This document shows, one piece after another, positions 16,608-25,220 of a stretch of 64,000 nucleotides of DNA. Where the stretch lies: assembly GCF_014773225.1 (NCBI RefSeq), contig NZ_JACXAJ010000004.1, positions 62,001 to 126,000 on the forward strand. Direction: 5' to 3'. The stretch is from Pontibacter aquaedesilientis (GTDB lineage Bacteria > Bacteroidota > Bacteroidia > Cytophagales > Hymenobacteraceae). Numbering within the stretch: position 1 is the first letter of the stretch; each line of letters starts with the position of its first letter. A program made the position numbers and the translations under genes. Below the pieces are notes generated by a model that saw nothing but the letters and a program-made list of their open reading frames with translations, made no database searches and was not told the origin of the DNA.

Positions 16608-16823
16608 ATGGAAAATAAGAATAAGCTTGCCTTTGGCAGAAAGAACTACATCCTGATGCTGGTGGGCATTGTCGTGCTCGCAATCGGTTTTATCATCATG
16701 ACGCTTGACAACGAGCAATATGGCCTAGGCTTTATGGGCATCACGCTGGGCCCCTTGGTCGTGATGGCTGGCTTTGTGATTGAACTCTTTGCAATCCTGG
16801 TGAAAGATAAAACCCACGAATAA
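16608..16823 (+). CDS. DUF3098 small membrane protein
   Basis: A 71-residue protein with two membrane helices (YILMLVGIVVLAIGFIIM and MGITLGPLVVMAGFVIELFA) separated by a short polar loop. The pattern FGRKNYILMLVGI and the overall length match the Bacteroidota family DUF3098. It lies between ftsX and uppP with gaps of 1 and 11 bp, a conserved position in this phylum, which suggests a role in the envelope. The biochemical role is not known. Confidence 0.85.
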   Translation: MENKNKLAFGRKNYILMLVGIVVLAIGFIIMTLDNEQYGLGFMGITLGPLVVMAGFVIELFAILVKDKTHE

Positions 16824-16834
16824 AAGGTAGATAA

Positions 16835-17668
16835 ATGAGTGAATGGCAGGCTATCATTTTAGCCATAGTTGAAGGACTTACCGAGTTTTTACCTGTCTCC
16901 TCTACAGGTCACATGATCATCGCTTCGGCCTTGATGGGTATAAACGAGCTCCCGATCACCAAAATTTTTGCTGTAAACATTCAGTTCGGAGCCATCCTGT
17001 CGGTAGTGGTGCTTTACTGGCGGCGATTTCTGAACAATTTTGAGTTTTACCAGAAGCTGATCTTCGCCTTTCTTCCTGCAGCTGTTATCGGGTTTCTGCT
17101 GAACGACGTGATCGACGCCATGCTGGGCAGCGTTTTCATTACAGCTCTTATGCTGGTACTGGGCGGCGTTGTCCTACTGTTTGTGGACAAATGGTTTGCC
17201 CACGCCCAGGAAAGCAAAATCACCTACAAAAATGCCCTGGTGATCGGTTTCTTCCAGTGCATTGCCATGATCCCGGGCGTTTCACGCTCAGCTGCCTCTA
17301 TCATCGGTGGCCTGACGCAAGGTATAAACCGCAAGGCGGCGGCGGAGTTCTCGTTTTTCCTGGCGGTGCCGACCATGCTGGCGGCTTCGGTATACAAACT
17401 GATCAAGGACCTGCTGCAACTGGAACTTTCAGACGTAATCAAATTCGATCTCGTAAAGATTCAGAACAGCTTTGAAGTGATTACGGCTGCCGACCTGAAA
17501 CTGCTGTTGATCGGAAATGTGGTGGCATTCGTCGTGGCCATGGTGGCGATCCGGTTTTTTATAAACTTCCTGACCAAGTATGGCTTCAAGATGTTTGGAT
17601 ATTATCGCATTGCACTGGGTATTGCCCTTCTGGCTTTACTAGCAATGGGAGTTGACTTAAGAGTATAA
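16835..17668 (+). CDS. uppP: Undecaprenyl-diphosphate phosphatase UppP (BacA)
   Basis: Dephosphorylates undecaprenyl diphosphate so the lipid carrier can be reused for peptidoglycan and surface polysaccharide synthesis. High activity confers bacitracin resistance in other bacteria. At 277 residues it has the two conserved motifs: [17 protein letters not shown] at residues 13-29 and [17 protein letters not shown] near residue 147. About eight hydrophobic helices are present. It sits 11 bp after the DUF3098 gene and 2 bp before truB in one operon. Carrier recycling ties it to the polysaccharide locus further along. Confidence 0.95.
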   Translation: MSEWQAIILAIVEGLTEFLPVSSTGHMIIASALMGINELPITKIFAVNIQFGAILSVVVLYWRRFLNNFEFYQKLIFAFLPAAVIGFLLNDVIDAMLGSVFITALMLVLGGVVLLFVDKWFAHAQESKITYKNALVIGFFQCIAMIPGVSRSAASIIGGLTQGINRKAAAEFSFFLAVPTMLAASVYKLIKDLLQLELSDVIKFDLVKIQNSFEVITAADLKLLLIGNVVAFVVAMVAIRFFINFLTKYGFKMFGYYRIALGIALLALLAMGVDLRV

Positions 17669-17670
17669 TC

Positions 17671-18366
17671 ATGGCCTATAACTTTGAGGCAGGCGAAGTC
17701 CTGCTCCTGGACAAACCGCTTACCTGGACGTCTTTTGATGTCGTGAAGAAAGTGCGTAATACCTTGCGTGTGAAGAAAATTGGCCACGCCGGCACCCTGG
17801 ATCCCCTGGCTTCCGGCCTGCTGATCTTGTGCACGGGCAAGTTCACCAAACGCATCGACGAGATACAGGCGCAGGAGAAAGAGTACACCGGGACAATCAC
17901 ACTCGGGCAGACCACGCCTTCCTACGATCTGGAAACACCCGTAAGCGAGACCCGCGACACCAGCCACCTGACAGAAGAAGATATCAAGACTGCTGCCAAT
18001 AGTTTTGTGGGCACCATCGAACAGATTCCGCCTATTTATTCGGCGGTGATGGTAGACGGCAAACGGGCCTACGACCTGGCTCGCAAGGGCAAAGAGGCTG
18101 AGCTGAAATCCCGCACCATCACCATCAAGGCATTTGACATCACCCAGATAGAAGGCGCTGTGGTTTCGTTTAAGGTAATCTGCACCAAAGGAACTTACAT
18201 CCGGAGTCTGGCGCATGACCTGGGCCAGAAACTGGGCTGTGGTGCGCACCTCTCCTCCCTCGTTCGTACCCGCATTGGGGACTACAAACTGGAGGATGCC
18301 CTTACCATAGAAGACATACAGGAAATCAGAAAAGCCCAACTCGAAGCGAATGGAAGTAATTCGTGA
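17671..18366 (+). CDS. truB: tRNA pseudouridine(55) synthase TruB
   Basis: Makes pseudouridine 55 in the T-loop of tRNAs. The 231-residue protein carries the catalytic motif GHAGTLDPLASGLL with the active Asp near residue 43, then QEKEYTGTITLGQTTPSYD, IPPIYSAVMVDGKRAYDLAR and CTKGTYIRSLAHDLG. It is shorter than E. coli TruB (314) because it lacks the C-terminal PUA-like extension, as is normal for Bacteroidota. The last 17 bases overlap the start of ribF, which suggests translational coupling. Confidence 0.95.
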   Translation: MAYNFEAGEVLLLDKPLTWTSFDVVKKVRNTLRVKKIGHAGTLDPLASGLLILCTGKFTKRIDEIQAQEKEYTGTITLGQTTPSYDLETPVSETRDTSHLTEEDIKTAANSFVGTIEQIPPIYSAVMVDGKRAYDLARKGKEAELKSRTITIKAFDITQIEGAVVSFKVICTKGTYIRSLAHDLGQKLGCGAHLSSLVRTRIGDYKLEDALTIEDIQEIRKAQLEANGSNS

Positions 18367-19282
18367 TATCGCTGACTTTCCGAAGCTGAGTTTTCCGGTG
18401 GTCACCAGCGGTACCTTTGACGGGGTGCACGTGGGACACCAGAAAATACTGCAGCGCGTGAAAGAGCGGGCACGACAGTCCAACGGGCAGAGTGTGGTCA
18501 TTACCTATTGGCCTCACCCTCGCCTGGTTCTTTTCCCGGAAGACAACGACCTCAAACTACTGTCCACCATCGAGGAGCGCATCGAGCAGCTCCGGAGCTT
18601 CGGGATTGACTACCTGCTTATCATCCCATTTACCAAAGATTTCTCGCGGCTCAGCTCCCGCAGTTTTATTGCGGATGTGCTGGTGAAGGCCTTGCATACC
18701 AAAGTGCTGGTGATCGGGTATGACCATCGCTTCGGAAAAAACCGCGAAGGCAGCTTTGAGCACCTGAAGGCCCGATCTGCGCATTACGGTTTTGAGGTAG
18801 AGGAGATTCCGCGCCAGGACGTGGACGACATCGGGGTGAGCTCCACTAAAATACGCCGGGCCATCGAGTCTGGCGATATACCCACGGCCAACCGCTACCT
18901 GGGCCATACCTACAGCCTGACCTCTACGGTGGTGGAGGGCAACAAACTGGGGCGCACCATCGGTTACCCTACCGCCAATCTGGCGCTGCCTGCTCCGCAC
19001 AAACTGATACCTGCCAACGGCGTGTATGCCGTGTGGGTTAAACTGGAGAATGAGCGCCTGCCTGGCATGATGAACATTGGCACCCGCCCTACCGTGAGTG
19101 GCTCTCACCTCACGCTGGAGGTGCATATTCTGAACTTCGACCGTGACATTTACGGGCATACCCTGACTGTGGAATTTGTGGAAATGCTGCGCCAGGAAAA
19201 GAAGTTTGAAGGACTAGAATATCTGAAAGCCCAATTGGCAAAGGACAGAGAAGCAACGCAACTTGCCCTGCACCTTGGTTAG
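18350..19282 (+). CDS. ribF: Bifunctional riboflavin kinase/FAD synthetase RibF
   Basis: Converts riboflavin to FMN and FMN to FAD. The N-terminal adenylyltransferase has TFDGVHVGHQKIL (HxGH nucleotide-binding motif) near residue 22 and GYDHRFGKNREG near residue 123. The linker VSSTKIRRAIESGDI follows. The C-terminal kinase shows GRTIGYPTANLAL near residue 202 and the NGVYAVWV and MMNIGTRPT strands. The length of 310 matches the family. It overlaps truB by 17 bp and ends the five-gene operon. No FMN riboswitch is seen upstream, as expected for an internal gene. Confidence 0.95.
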   Translation: MEVIRDIADFPKLSFPVVTSGTFDGVHVGHQKILQRVKERARQSNGQSVVITYWPHPRLVLFPEDNDLKLLSTIEERIEQLRSFGIDYLLIIPFTKDFSRLSSRSFIADVLVKALHTKVLVIGYDHRFGKNREGSFEHLKARSAHYGFEVEEIPRQDVDDIGVSSTKIRRAIESGDIPTANRYLGHTYSLTSTVVEGNKLGRTIGYPTANLALPAPHKLIPANGVYAVWVKLENERLPGMMNIGTRPTVSGSHLTLEVHILNFDRDIYGHTLTVEFVEMLRQEKKFEGLEYLKAQLAKDREATQLALHLG

Positions 19283-19604
19283 GCTTCTTCTATACCTTTC
19301 AAAAAATTCTCCCAGATTATTTCATGCCATCTCACCTAGAGCAAGCGGCTTTCTGCTCCTGCCTCAGAGTTTAGGCAAGCCCCATCGTTGCGTACTACTT
19401 CCCTTCCGATTCAGGCAACTTGCTCGCTGTCATCACATTGCGAATCAATTCTATTTTACAGACATAGCATGTAGGATGAATTATACCTGCACTACTAGCA
19501 GATAATCAAAATCCCGGGGAAACTTTCGCCAGGCCAAAGGTAAACAATCCACTCCCCAAGCGAGTAATGCAATTCTAAATCAGACTAGAAATGCAAAGCA
19601 GCGG
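19283..19604. other. Gene-free gap between ribF and the DUF389 gene
   Basis: About 320 bp with no credible gene, terminator or RNA fold that I can see. It holds two TATACCT words (near 19289 and 19480). The stretch TAGGATGAATTATACCTG near 19472 resembles TAGGATGAACTATACCTG near 56200, which may just reflect the genome-wide word. Confidence 0.5.
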
Positions 19605-21491
19605 ATGGATCGGATAACCCTTATTTACGACAACAGAGAAGAGCGCACCGTCAAAGAGAAAATCGTTCCGGCACTCGGTGATGCGCTCCACAGATTGCTC
19701 CCTTTCAAGCATAACGACGTGATCAGTCATGAACTGGAGCACGAATGCTGTGTGGTGACCTATTTAAGCGACGAGGGACTGGCAGAGGTGGTCGCTGTGG
19801 CGCTACAGAAAAAATGGACGCTTGGCTTCCTTCCCCACCCCGACATGAAAGAGGCCCGGCAAGGCTACGGCGTGTCGGATGAATTGCCAGAGGCGATTGG
19901 GGATATTCTGAATTCAGAGGGTGGCACCCCTGCAGATCTTTTGCTTTGCAACGGTAAGCCAGTCTTCAACAGTGTGGTAATTGGGAACAGCCTGAGCATC
20001 ATGTCGGGAAGCGTAGCCCAGAATCCCCTATTATCCAGATGGGAGAAACTTAAAAACCTGTTCAGCCACCCCGAGTTGTTAAAGCCGCGCCTGTATACCA
20101 TCAGGAGCGGCGACAAGCCCCCCATCAAAACAGGGGCACTCGGCATTATTGCTGTACTGCATGGCAAAAGCACACTCGTATCCCGCATCCTGCTCAAAGA
20201 CTCTTTTATCAATGACGGCCGGCTTCATGTGCTCGTGTTGGCACCGCGCAGTATCATGGAGCTCATCAAGTTCTCCGTGACCTCTACGCTCGAACGCAGC
20301 GAAAAGCAGAGCCTTCCCGGTTTTATTGGGCATATCAAGAACAAATCGGTGCTGATCAGCAGTCCTGACGCCATGGACTACTCCCAGGACAGCAGACTGA
20401 TGAGCGCCAAGGAAATCGAGCTGAGCGTATGTGAAGACAGCCTCCTGATCATACCTGGCCGCCATCTGGCATTAGCGCAAAAGCAAGGGGATGCGGCTGA
20501 AAAGTTCAGGGTGGACAAACTTCCGAAAGGGGACTCCTTCCTGCAGGAATTCACGGCAGCGCCACTGCCCTGGGTATACCACGCCTCCACCGATGAGTTT
20601 AAAGGGCTGTTCACCGTACTACGGGAGAACGCCAGGGCCTCCAGTCCCTACCTGACCCTGATGGTGCTCTCGACTATGCTGGCCACATTTGGGTTGTTCT
20701 CCAATTCCTCACCTGTCATTATCGGTGCGATGATATTGGCGCCTCTCATGGCCCCTATCATTTCGCTGTCGATGGGGGTGCTGCGGCAGGACCGGAGCAT
20801 TACCCTGAAAAGCCTGAAGACTATAGCATACGGACTGCTTTTAGGATACATCGCCGCTCTAATCCTGACCTGGCTCACGCCATTGCAGAATATGAATGAC
20901 GAAATAAGCGCCCGGATCAGGCCAAACCTACTCGACCTGGGCGTTGCGATCGTGTCAGGTATAGCGGGTGCCTATGCCCATGCGCGCGCCGAAGTTGCCA
21001 AAACCCTGGCAGGGGTCGCTATTGCGGTGGCCTTGGTGCCACCACTTGCCGTATCCGGCATGGGACTCGGCTGGGGCGATTCGGACGTGTTTATTGGCGC
21101 TCTCCTGCTTTTGATGACCAACTTGGCAGGTATTGTGCTGGCAGGCTCCTTTACCTTCATGCTGCTGGGCTTCAGTCCGCTCCATCTGGCGAAGAAAGGG
21201 CTCATGCTGTCGCTTTTGGTTGTGGTACTTGTTAGTCTTCCGCTGGGGTATGGCTCCATCTCCATGATCAGGGATCATAAAATCATCCGAACCCTCAGTA
21301 ACCACAAAGTGGATGATATCACGCTCAGGCAGGTTTCCGTGATCAGAGGGGGCGATACGATAACCCTTGGTGTGACACTTGTTTCAGCCAACCCGATAGA
21401 CAACAAGGATCTGGAGAAAGTAAAAGCTTCGATCGCTTCCAAAATAGGAAGCAAAGTAGAACTGGAAGCCCTGATCATGATCAGAAAATAG
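19605..21491 (+). CDS. DUF389 membrane protein with diacylglycerol-kinase-like N-terminal region
   Basis: A 628-residue protein. Residues about 1-310 resemble the catalytic fold of diacylglycerol/sphingosine kinases (MDRITLIYDNREE start, WTLGFLPHPDMKEARQGYGV, then ADLLLCNGKPVFNSVVIGNS). The GGDGT nucleotide loop is replaced by YLSDEGLAEVV, so kinase activity is doubtful. Residues about 340-540 are a DUF389/TIGR00341 membrane domain: SPYLTLMVLSTMLATFGLFS, SSPVIIGAMILAPLMAPIIS and GVAIVSGIAGAYAHARAEVA. A small soluble C-terminal domain follows. The role of DUF389 is unknown. The gene stands alone on its transcript. The domain split is my reading from motifs. Confidence 0.78.
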   Translation: MDRITLIYDNREERTVKEKIVPALGDALHRLLPFKHNDVISHELEHECCVVTYLSDEGLAEVVAVALQKKWTLGFLPHPDMKEARQGYGVSDELPEAIGDILNSEGGTPADLLLCNGKPVFNSVVIGNSLSIMSGSVAQNPLLSRWEKLKNLFSHPELLKPRLYTIRSGDKPPIKTGALGIIAVLHGKSTLVSRILLKDSFINDGRLHVLVLAPRSIMELIKFSVTSTLERSEKQSLPGFIGHIKNKSVLISSPDAMDYSQDSRLMSAKEIELSVCEDSLLIIPGRHLALAQKQGDAAEKFRVDKLPKGDSFLQEFTAAPLPWVYHASTDEFKGLFTVLRENARASSPYLTLMVLSTMLATFGLFSNSSPVIIGAMILAPLMAPIISLSMGVLRQDRSITLKSLKTIAYGLLLGYIAALILTWLTPLQNMNDEISARIRPNLLDLGVAIVSGIAGAYAHARAEVAKTLAGVAIAVALVPPLAVSGMGLGWGDSDVFIGALLLLMTNLAGIVLAGSFTFMLLGFSPLHLAKKGLMLSLLVVVLVSLPLGYGSISMIRDHKIIRTLSNHKVDDITLRQVSVIRGGDTITLGVTLVSANPIDNKDLEKVKASIASKIGSKVELEALIMIRK

Positions 21492-21652
21492 GGCTTCACC
21501 TGCTTTTAAACTGATTTCACCTAAAATCGAAATGGCGAAATTGTATATGGCTTTTTTTCTATCTAACTTACCTTTTATAAATAACCGTGTTTAAACGGCT
21601 GTTTGCGGACAGGTATAGCCATACCTTTTCATACCATATACCTATTATAACT

Positions 21653-22351
21653 ATGATCAATAAATCTGTAAAGAATGTACAGGAAGCCTTGCAGGGCGTG
21701 ACCGATGGCATGACCTTCATGTTGGGTGGCTTCGGCCTGTGCGGTATACCTGAAAATGCCATTCAGGAACTGTTGCGACTAGGCGTAAAAGACCTGACCT
21801 GCATCTCGAACAATGCCGGCGTGGATGACTTCGGCATTGGCCTTTTGCTGCAGAAGCGTCAGGTAAAAAAGATGATATCCAGTTACGTAGGCGAAAATGC
21901 CGAGTTTGAGCGCCAATTGCTGTCCGGTGAACTGGAGGTGGAGCTTATACCTCAGGGCACGCTGGCAGAGCGCATCCGTGCCGGTGGGGCCGGTATACCT
22001 GCTTTCTTCACTCCCGCCGGTTACGGCACTGAGGTAGGCGAAGGCAAGGAGAGCCGTGAGTTCAACGGCAAGATGTACCTGATGGAAGAGTGGTTAAAAG
22101 CAGATTTCTCTTTCGTGAAGGCATGGAAAGGCGATACGGCCGGCAACCTGATCTTCAAAGGGACCGCCCGTAACTTCAACCCGATGATGGCCGCAGCCGG
22201 TAAAATTACTGTGGCAGAGGTAGAGGAGTTGGTGCCGGCCGGCGAACTGGACCCGAACATGATCCATACCCCCGGCATCTATGTGCAGCGCATTTTCCAA
22301 GGCGAACAGTACGAAAAACGAATTGAACAGAGGACGGTGCGCAGCAACTGA
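21653..22351 (+). CDS. scoA: 3-oxoacid CoA-transferase subunit A
   Basis: The A subunit of a two-subunit CoA transferase moving CoA from succinyl-CoA to acetoacetate or a similar 3-oxoacid. The 232-residue length is right. Conserved are [15 protein letters not shown] near residue 23, the segment [38 protein letters not shown] and [20 protein letters not shown]. The open frame reaches back to 21587, but ATG 21653 fits homologues. It is normally followed directly by subunit B. Here a four-helix-bundle gene with flanking inverted repeats separates them, beginning right at the scoA stop codon. Confidence 0.93.
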   Translation: MINKSVKNVQEALQGVTDGMTFMLGGFGLCGIPENAIQELLRLGVKDLTCISNNAGVDDFGIGLLLQKRQVKKMISSYVGENAEFERQLLSGELEVELIPQGTLAERIRAGGAGIPAFFTPAGYGTEVGEGKESREFNGKMYLMEEWLKADFSFVKAWKGDTAGNLIFKGTARNFNPMMAAAGKITVAEVEELVPAGELDPNMIHTPGIYVQRIFQGEQYEKRIEQRTVRSN

Positions 22352-22770
22352 TTTGAAAATTTGAAGATGTGAGAATTTGAAAATGTGGAGAAAGACAATC
22401 TCATTCTGACGTTGACGCTAGATTTCGCTGTAGCTGTTATCGGTTATACGGAGGAACTTGAGGGGAAACGCAAGTTTGTAATTGCCAACCAATTACTCAA
22501 AAGTGGAACCTCAATCGGGGCAAACGTTAGAGAAGCACAGAATGCTGAAAGTAAAGCTGACTTTATCCATAAGTTCAAAATCGCTGCGAAAGAAATAGAA
22601 GAAACTGACTACTGGCTTTTGCTTTGTCAGCGTGCTTCATCTTATCCTGACCCAACACATCTTCAAGAAAAATTAAAATCTATTAAGCGGATTATATCCA
22701 AAATTATTATCAGCTCAAAGAGCATAAAATAGGAGTTTGAGACATTTTCAAATCTCCAAATTTTCAAATC
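22350..22770 (+). mobile_element. Candidate four-helix-bundle element with flanking inverted repeats
   Basis: GATTTGAAAATTTG at 22350-22363 is repeated in perfect inverted form at 22757-22770. A second block, TTTGAAAATGT, is also inverted (about 22377-22387 and 22743-22753), so the arms are imperfect repeats of a short AAATTTGAAA-type word. Between them lies one gene (22385-22732) whose start overlaps the left arm. The left arm begins at the last base of the scoA stop codon, and the right arm ends 18 bp before the scoB start. The arrangement looks like an insertion in the operon. Mobility is inference; no transposase is present. Confidence 0.5.
22385..22732 (+). CDS. Four-helix-bundle protein (23S rRNA intervening-sequence/S23 family)
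   Basis: A 115-residue all-helical protein of the PF05635/TIGR02436 family, first known from intervening sequences in 23S rRNA genes and related to the Avd accessory protein of diversity-generating retroelements. The hallmark [18 protein letters not shown] near residue 37 and the following [20 protein letters not shown] are intact, then [11 protein letters not shown]. The start is GTG 22385, since an in-frame stop lies at 22370 and no ATG is in frame. The gene splits the scoA-scoB operon. Biochemical function is unknown. Free-standing copies are common in Bacteroidota. No reverse transcriptase or rRNA is near. Confidence 0.88.
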   Translation: MEKDNLILTLTLDFAVAVIGYTEELEGKRKFVIANQLLKSGTSIGANVREAQNAESKADFIHKFKIAAKEIEETDYWLLLCQRASSYPDPTHLQEKLKSIKRIISKIIISSKSIK

Positions 22771-22787
22771 TTCCAATCATAAATGAA

Positions 22788-23444
22788 ATGGGACTCGATA
22801 AAAATCAGATAGCGAAACGTATCGCAAAAGAAGTTAAGAATGGCATGTACGTTAACCTGGGCATCGGCATACCTACGCTTGTGGCCAACTACATTCCGGA
22901 GGGTGTGGAGGTAGTGCTGCAGTCAGAAAACGGGCTGCTCGGCATGGGCCCCTTCCCTACCGAAGAGCAGGTGGACGCAGACCTGATCAATGCGGGCAAG
23001 CAAACCATCACGACTTTGCCAGGCTCCTCCATTTTCAGCTCTGCCGAGAGCTTTGGCATGATCCGGGGAGAGCACGTGGACCTGACCATCCTGGGTGCCA
23101 TGGAGGTATCCGAGAAAGGCGACATTGCCAACTGGAAAATTCCAGGCAAGATGGTGAAGGGCATGGGTGGCGCCATGGACCTGGTGGCCTCGGCCAAGAA
23201 CATCATCGTGGCCATGCAACACACGGCCCGCGACGGCTCCTCCAAACTGCTAAAAGAGTGCACCCTGCCTATAACTGGTTTGCGCTGCATCAAAAAAATT
23301 GTGACCGACCTGGCGGTATTGGAGGTAACAGGCGATGGCTTTAGGTTGCTTGAGCGTGCCCCTGGCGTGACTGTAGAGGAGATTCAGAAAGCGACCGAGG
23401 GCAGGTTGATTGTGGAAGGTGAAATACCGGAAGTGCAACTATAG
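22788..23444 (+). CDS. scoB: 3-oxoacid CoA-transferase subunit B
   Basis: The B subunit of the CoA transferase, carrying the catalytic glutamate. The 218-residue protein shows [19 protein letters not shown] near residue 18, [13 protein letters not shown] near residue 44 with the active-site Glu in the SENG motif, [24 protein letters not shown], and the C-terminal [20 protein letters not shown] 22788 is used. An upstream in-frame ATG at 22737 would translate the right inverted repeat of the inserted element. It shares a role with scoA in ketone-body or short-chain acid use. A terminator follows. Confidence 0.94.
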   Translation: MGLDKNQIAKRIAKEVKNGMYVNLGIGIPTLVANYIPEGVEVVLQSENGLLGMGPFPTEEQVDADLINAGKQTITTLPGSSIFSSAESFGMIRGEHVDLTILGAMEVSEKGDIANWKIPGKMVKGMGGAMDLVASAKNIIVAMQHTARDGSSKLLKECTLPITGLRCIKKIVTDLAVLEVTGDGFRLLERAPGVTVEEIQKATEGRLIVEGEIPEVQL

Positions 23445-23462
23445 ATCAACCGACAAAACACG

Positions 23463-23488
23463 AAAGCGCAGGCACTATACTGCGCTTT
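23463..23488 (+). terminator. Rho-independent terminator after scoB
   Basis: AAAGCGCAG (23463-23471) pairs with CTGCGCTTT (23480-23488) around an 8-base loop and is followed by a T-rich run (TTTCTTTT). It lies 18 bp past the scoB stop. Confidence 0.88.
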
Positions 23489-23594
23489 TTCTTTTAAAAT
23501 TTGCATGTTAGCGCCTTTTTTAAGGCAACCCCAAAATATCATATCAAAACTATACTTGCATCACGTATACTTGTAGCAAGCAACCCAATTACAT

Positions 23595-25145
23595 ATGAGT
23601 GAAAAAATAGAAGCGAACTCTGAACATAGGTTATTACTGCGTCAGTTGGAGCTGAAAGACTACAAAGAAGTAAAGGAGATCATGGACCTGGTGTACTCTA
23701 ACATAGATGGCGCCTGGACTCGTAAAGAACTCTCTAATCTCCTCAAAAAATTCCCGGAAGGACAGATTTGCATCGAAGACAAAGGCCAGGTGATAGCCGT
23801 TGCGCTCAGCCTCATCGTGGACTATGGTGAATATGGTGACAAGCACACGTATGAGCAGATCGTAGACAAAGGCACCTTTAAATCGCACGACCCGGACGGT
23901 GACACGCTTTACGGAATCGACGTGTTTGTGCACCCCGAATACCGCAACCTGCGCCTTGGTCGTCGTCTGTATGACGCCCGTAAGGAAATTTGCGAAAACC
24001 TTAACCTGCGCGGCATCATAGCCGGTGGGCGTATACCTGGTTATAAGGACTACGCCGAAAAACTGACTCCGGCCAAGTACATCGAGATGGTGCGCAACAA
24101 GGAGCTGTCGGACCCAGTGCTGTCTTTCCAGTTGAGCAACGGCTTCCATGTGCGTAAAATATTGAAAGGCTACCTGCCTGATGATACCGATTCACGCGCC
24201 TACGCCACGTTGCTGGAGTGGATCAACGTGTATTACGAAGAGAAGGAGAAGCTGCTGGGCGGCAAGAAGACCGTGGTGCGCATCGGCATTGTGCAGTGGC
24301 AGATGCGGGCGGTTACCTCCCTGGATGATATGATGCAGCAAATCGAGTTTTTCGTGGATACGGTCAGCTCTTACAAATCTGACATGGTGGTGTTCCCGGA
24401 ATTCTTCAATGCCCCCCTAATGGCGCTTACAAACGAAGAATCACCGTCTGAGGCGATCCGAAGCATGGCCGAGTACACCGATGAAATACGGGAGCGCATG
24501 ATCCATATGGCCCTCTCCTACAACATCAACATCATTGCGGGCAGTATGCCGGAGTATTACGACAACAAGCTCTATAACGTGAGCTACCTCTGCCGCCGCG
24601 ATGGTACATACGACAAGCAATACAAGCTGCATGTAACGCCGGACGAGTCTCATTACTGGGGTATGCGCGGCGGCCATAAGCTCAAGATATTCGACACCGA
24701 CATCGGCAAAATCGGCATTCTGATTTGCTACGATGTGGAGTTCCCGGAACTGGCCCGTATGCTGTCTGACATGGATATGAAGATCCTGTTCGTGCCCTAC
24801 TGGACGGATACCAAGAACGCCTACCTACGCGTACGACGCTGCGCCCAGGCCCGAGCCATAGAAAATGAGTGCTATGTGGCCATTACCGGCAGCGTGGGCA
24901 ACCTCCCGAAGGTGGAGAACATGGACATTCAGTATTCGCAGTCTGCTGTCTTCTCCCCTTCCGACTTTGCCTTCCCGCACGATGCCGTGGTAGCCGAAGC
25001 CACCCCGAACACAGAGATGACTTTGATCGCGGACCTGGATCTGGACCTGCTCAAAGACCTGAATACAGCCGGCAGTGTGCGTAACCTCAAAGATCGCCGC
25101 CGTGATTTGTATAATCTGAGTTGGGTGATGCGACAGGAGGAGTAA
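23595..25145 (+). CDS. Bifunctional GNAT acetyltransferase/carbon-nitrogen hydrolase
   Basis: A 516-residue fusion. Residues about 10-210 are a GNAT domain (YGIDVFVHPEYRNLRLGRRLYDARKEI, with the RxxGxG/A-type acetyl-CoA loop). Residues about 225-510 are a nitrilase-superfamily amidohydrolase with the Glu-Lys-Cys triad visible in VVFPEFFNAP, YKLHVTPDE and GILICYDVEFPE. The two-domain protein is known in Bacteroidota and other phyla, and its substrate is not established. It stands alone between two terminators. The upstream sequence has two TATACTTG-like boxes, near 23552 and 23567, as possible -7 elements. Confidence 0.9.
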   Translation: MSEKIEANSEHRLLLRQLELKDYKEVKEIMDLVYSNIDGAWTRKELSNLLKKFPEGQICIEDKGQVIAVALSLIVDYGEYGDKHTYEQIVDKGTFKSHDPDGDTLYGIDVFVHPEYRNLRLGRRLYDARKEICENLNLRGIIAGGRIPGYKDYAEKLTPAKYIEMVRNKELSDPVLSFQLSNGFHVRKILKGYLPDDTDSRAYATLLEWINVYYEEKEKLLGGKKTVVRIGIVQWQMRAVTSLDDMMQQIEFFVDTVSSYKSDMVVFPEFFNAPLMALTNEESPSEAIRSMAEYTDEIRERMIHMALSYNINIIAGSMPEYYDNKLYNVSYLCRRDGTYDKQYKLHVTPDESHYWGMRGGHKLKIFDTDIGKIGILICYDVEFPELARMLSDMDMKILFVPYWTDTKNAYLRVRRCAQARAIENECYVAITGSVGNLPKVENMDIQYSQSAVFSPSDFAFPHDAVVAEATPNTEMTLIADLDLDLLKDLNTAGSVRNLKDRRRDLYNLSWVMRQEE

Positions 25146-25166
25146 TTATACCTTTAGTAAAAAACG

Positions 25167-25198
25167 AAGCCCCGTTATCCAGATGGTTAACGGGGCTT
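25167..25198 (+). terminator. Rho-independent terminator between GNAT-nitrilase gene and wzz-like gene
   Basis: AAGCCCCGTTA (25167-25177) pairs with TAACGGGGCTT (25188-25198) around a 10-base loop. It lies between convergent genes and has A/T flanks on both sides, so it may serve both. Confidence 0.88.
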
Positions 25199-25220
25199 TG
25201 CTTTATAAGACAAAAGAATT

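Noticed and set aside
17671..19282. FMN riboswitch for ribF
   Set aside because: ribF overlaps truB within an operon, and no RFN-like sequence is visible upstream of the operon.
22350..22770. Diversity-generating retroelement, suggested by the Avd-related four-helix protein
   Set aside because: No reverse transcriptase and no template/variable repeat pair with adenine-specific changes are visible near it.
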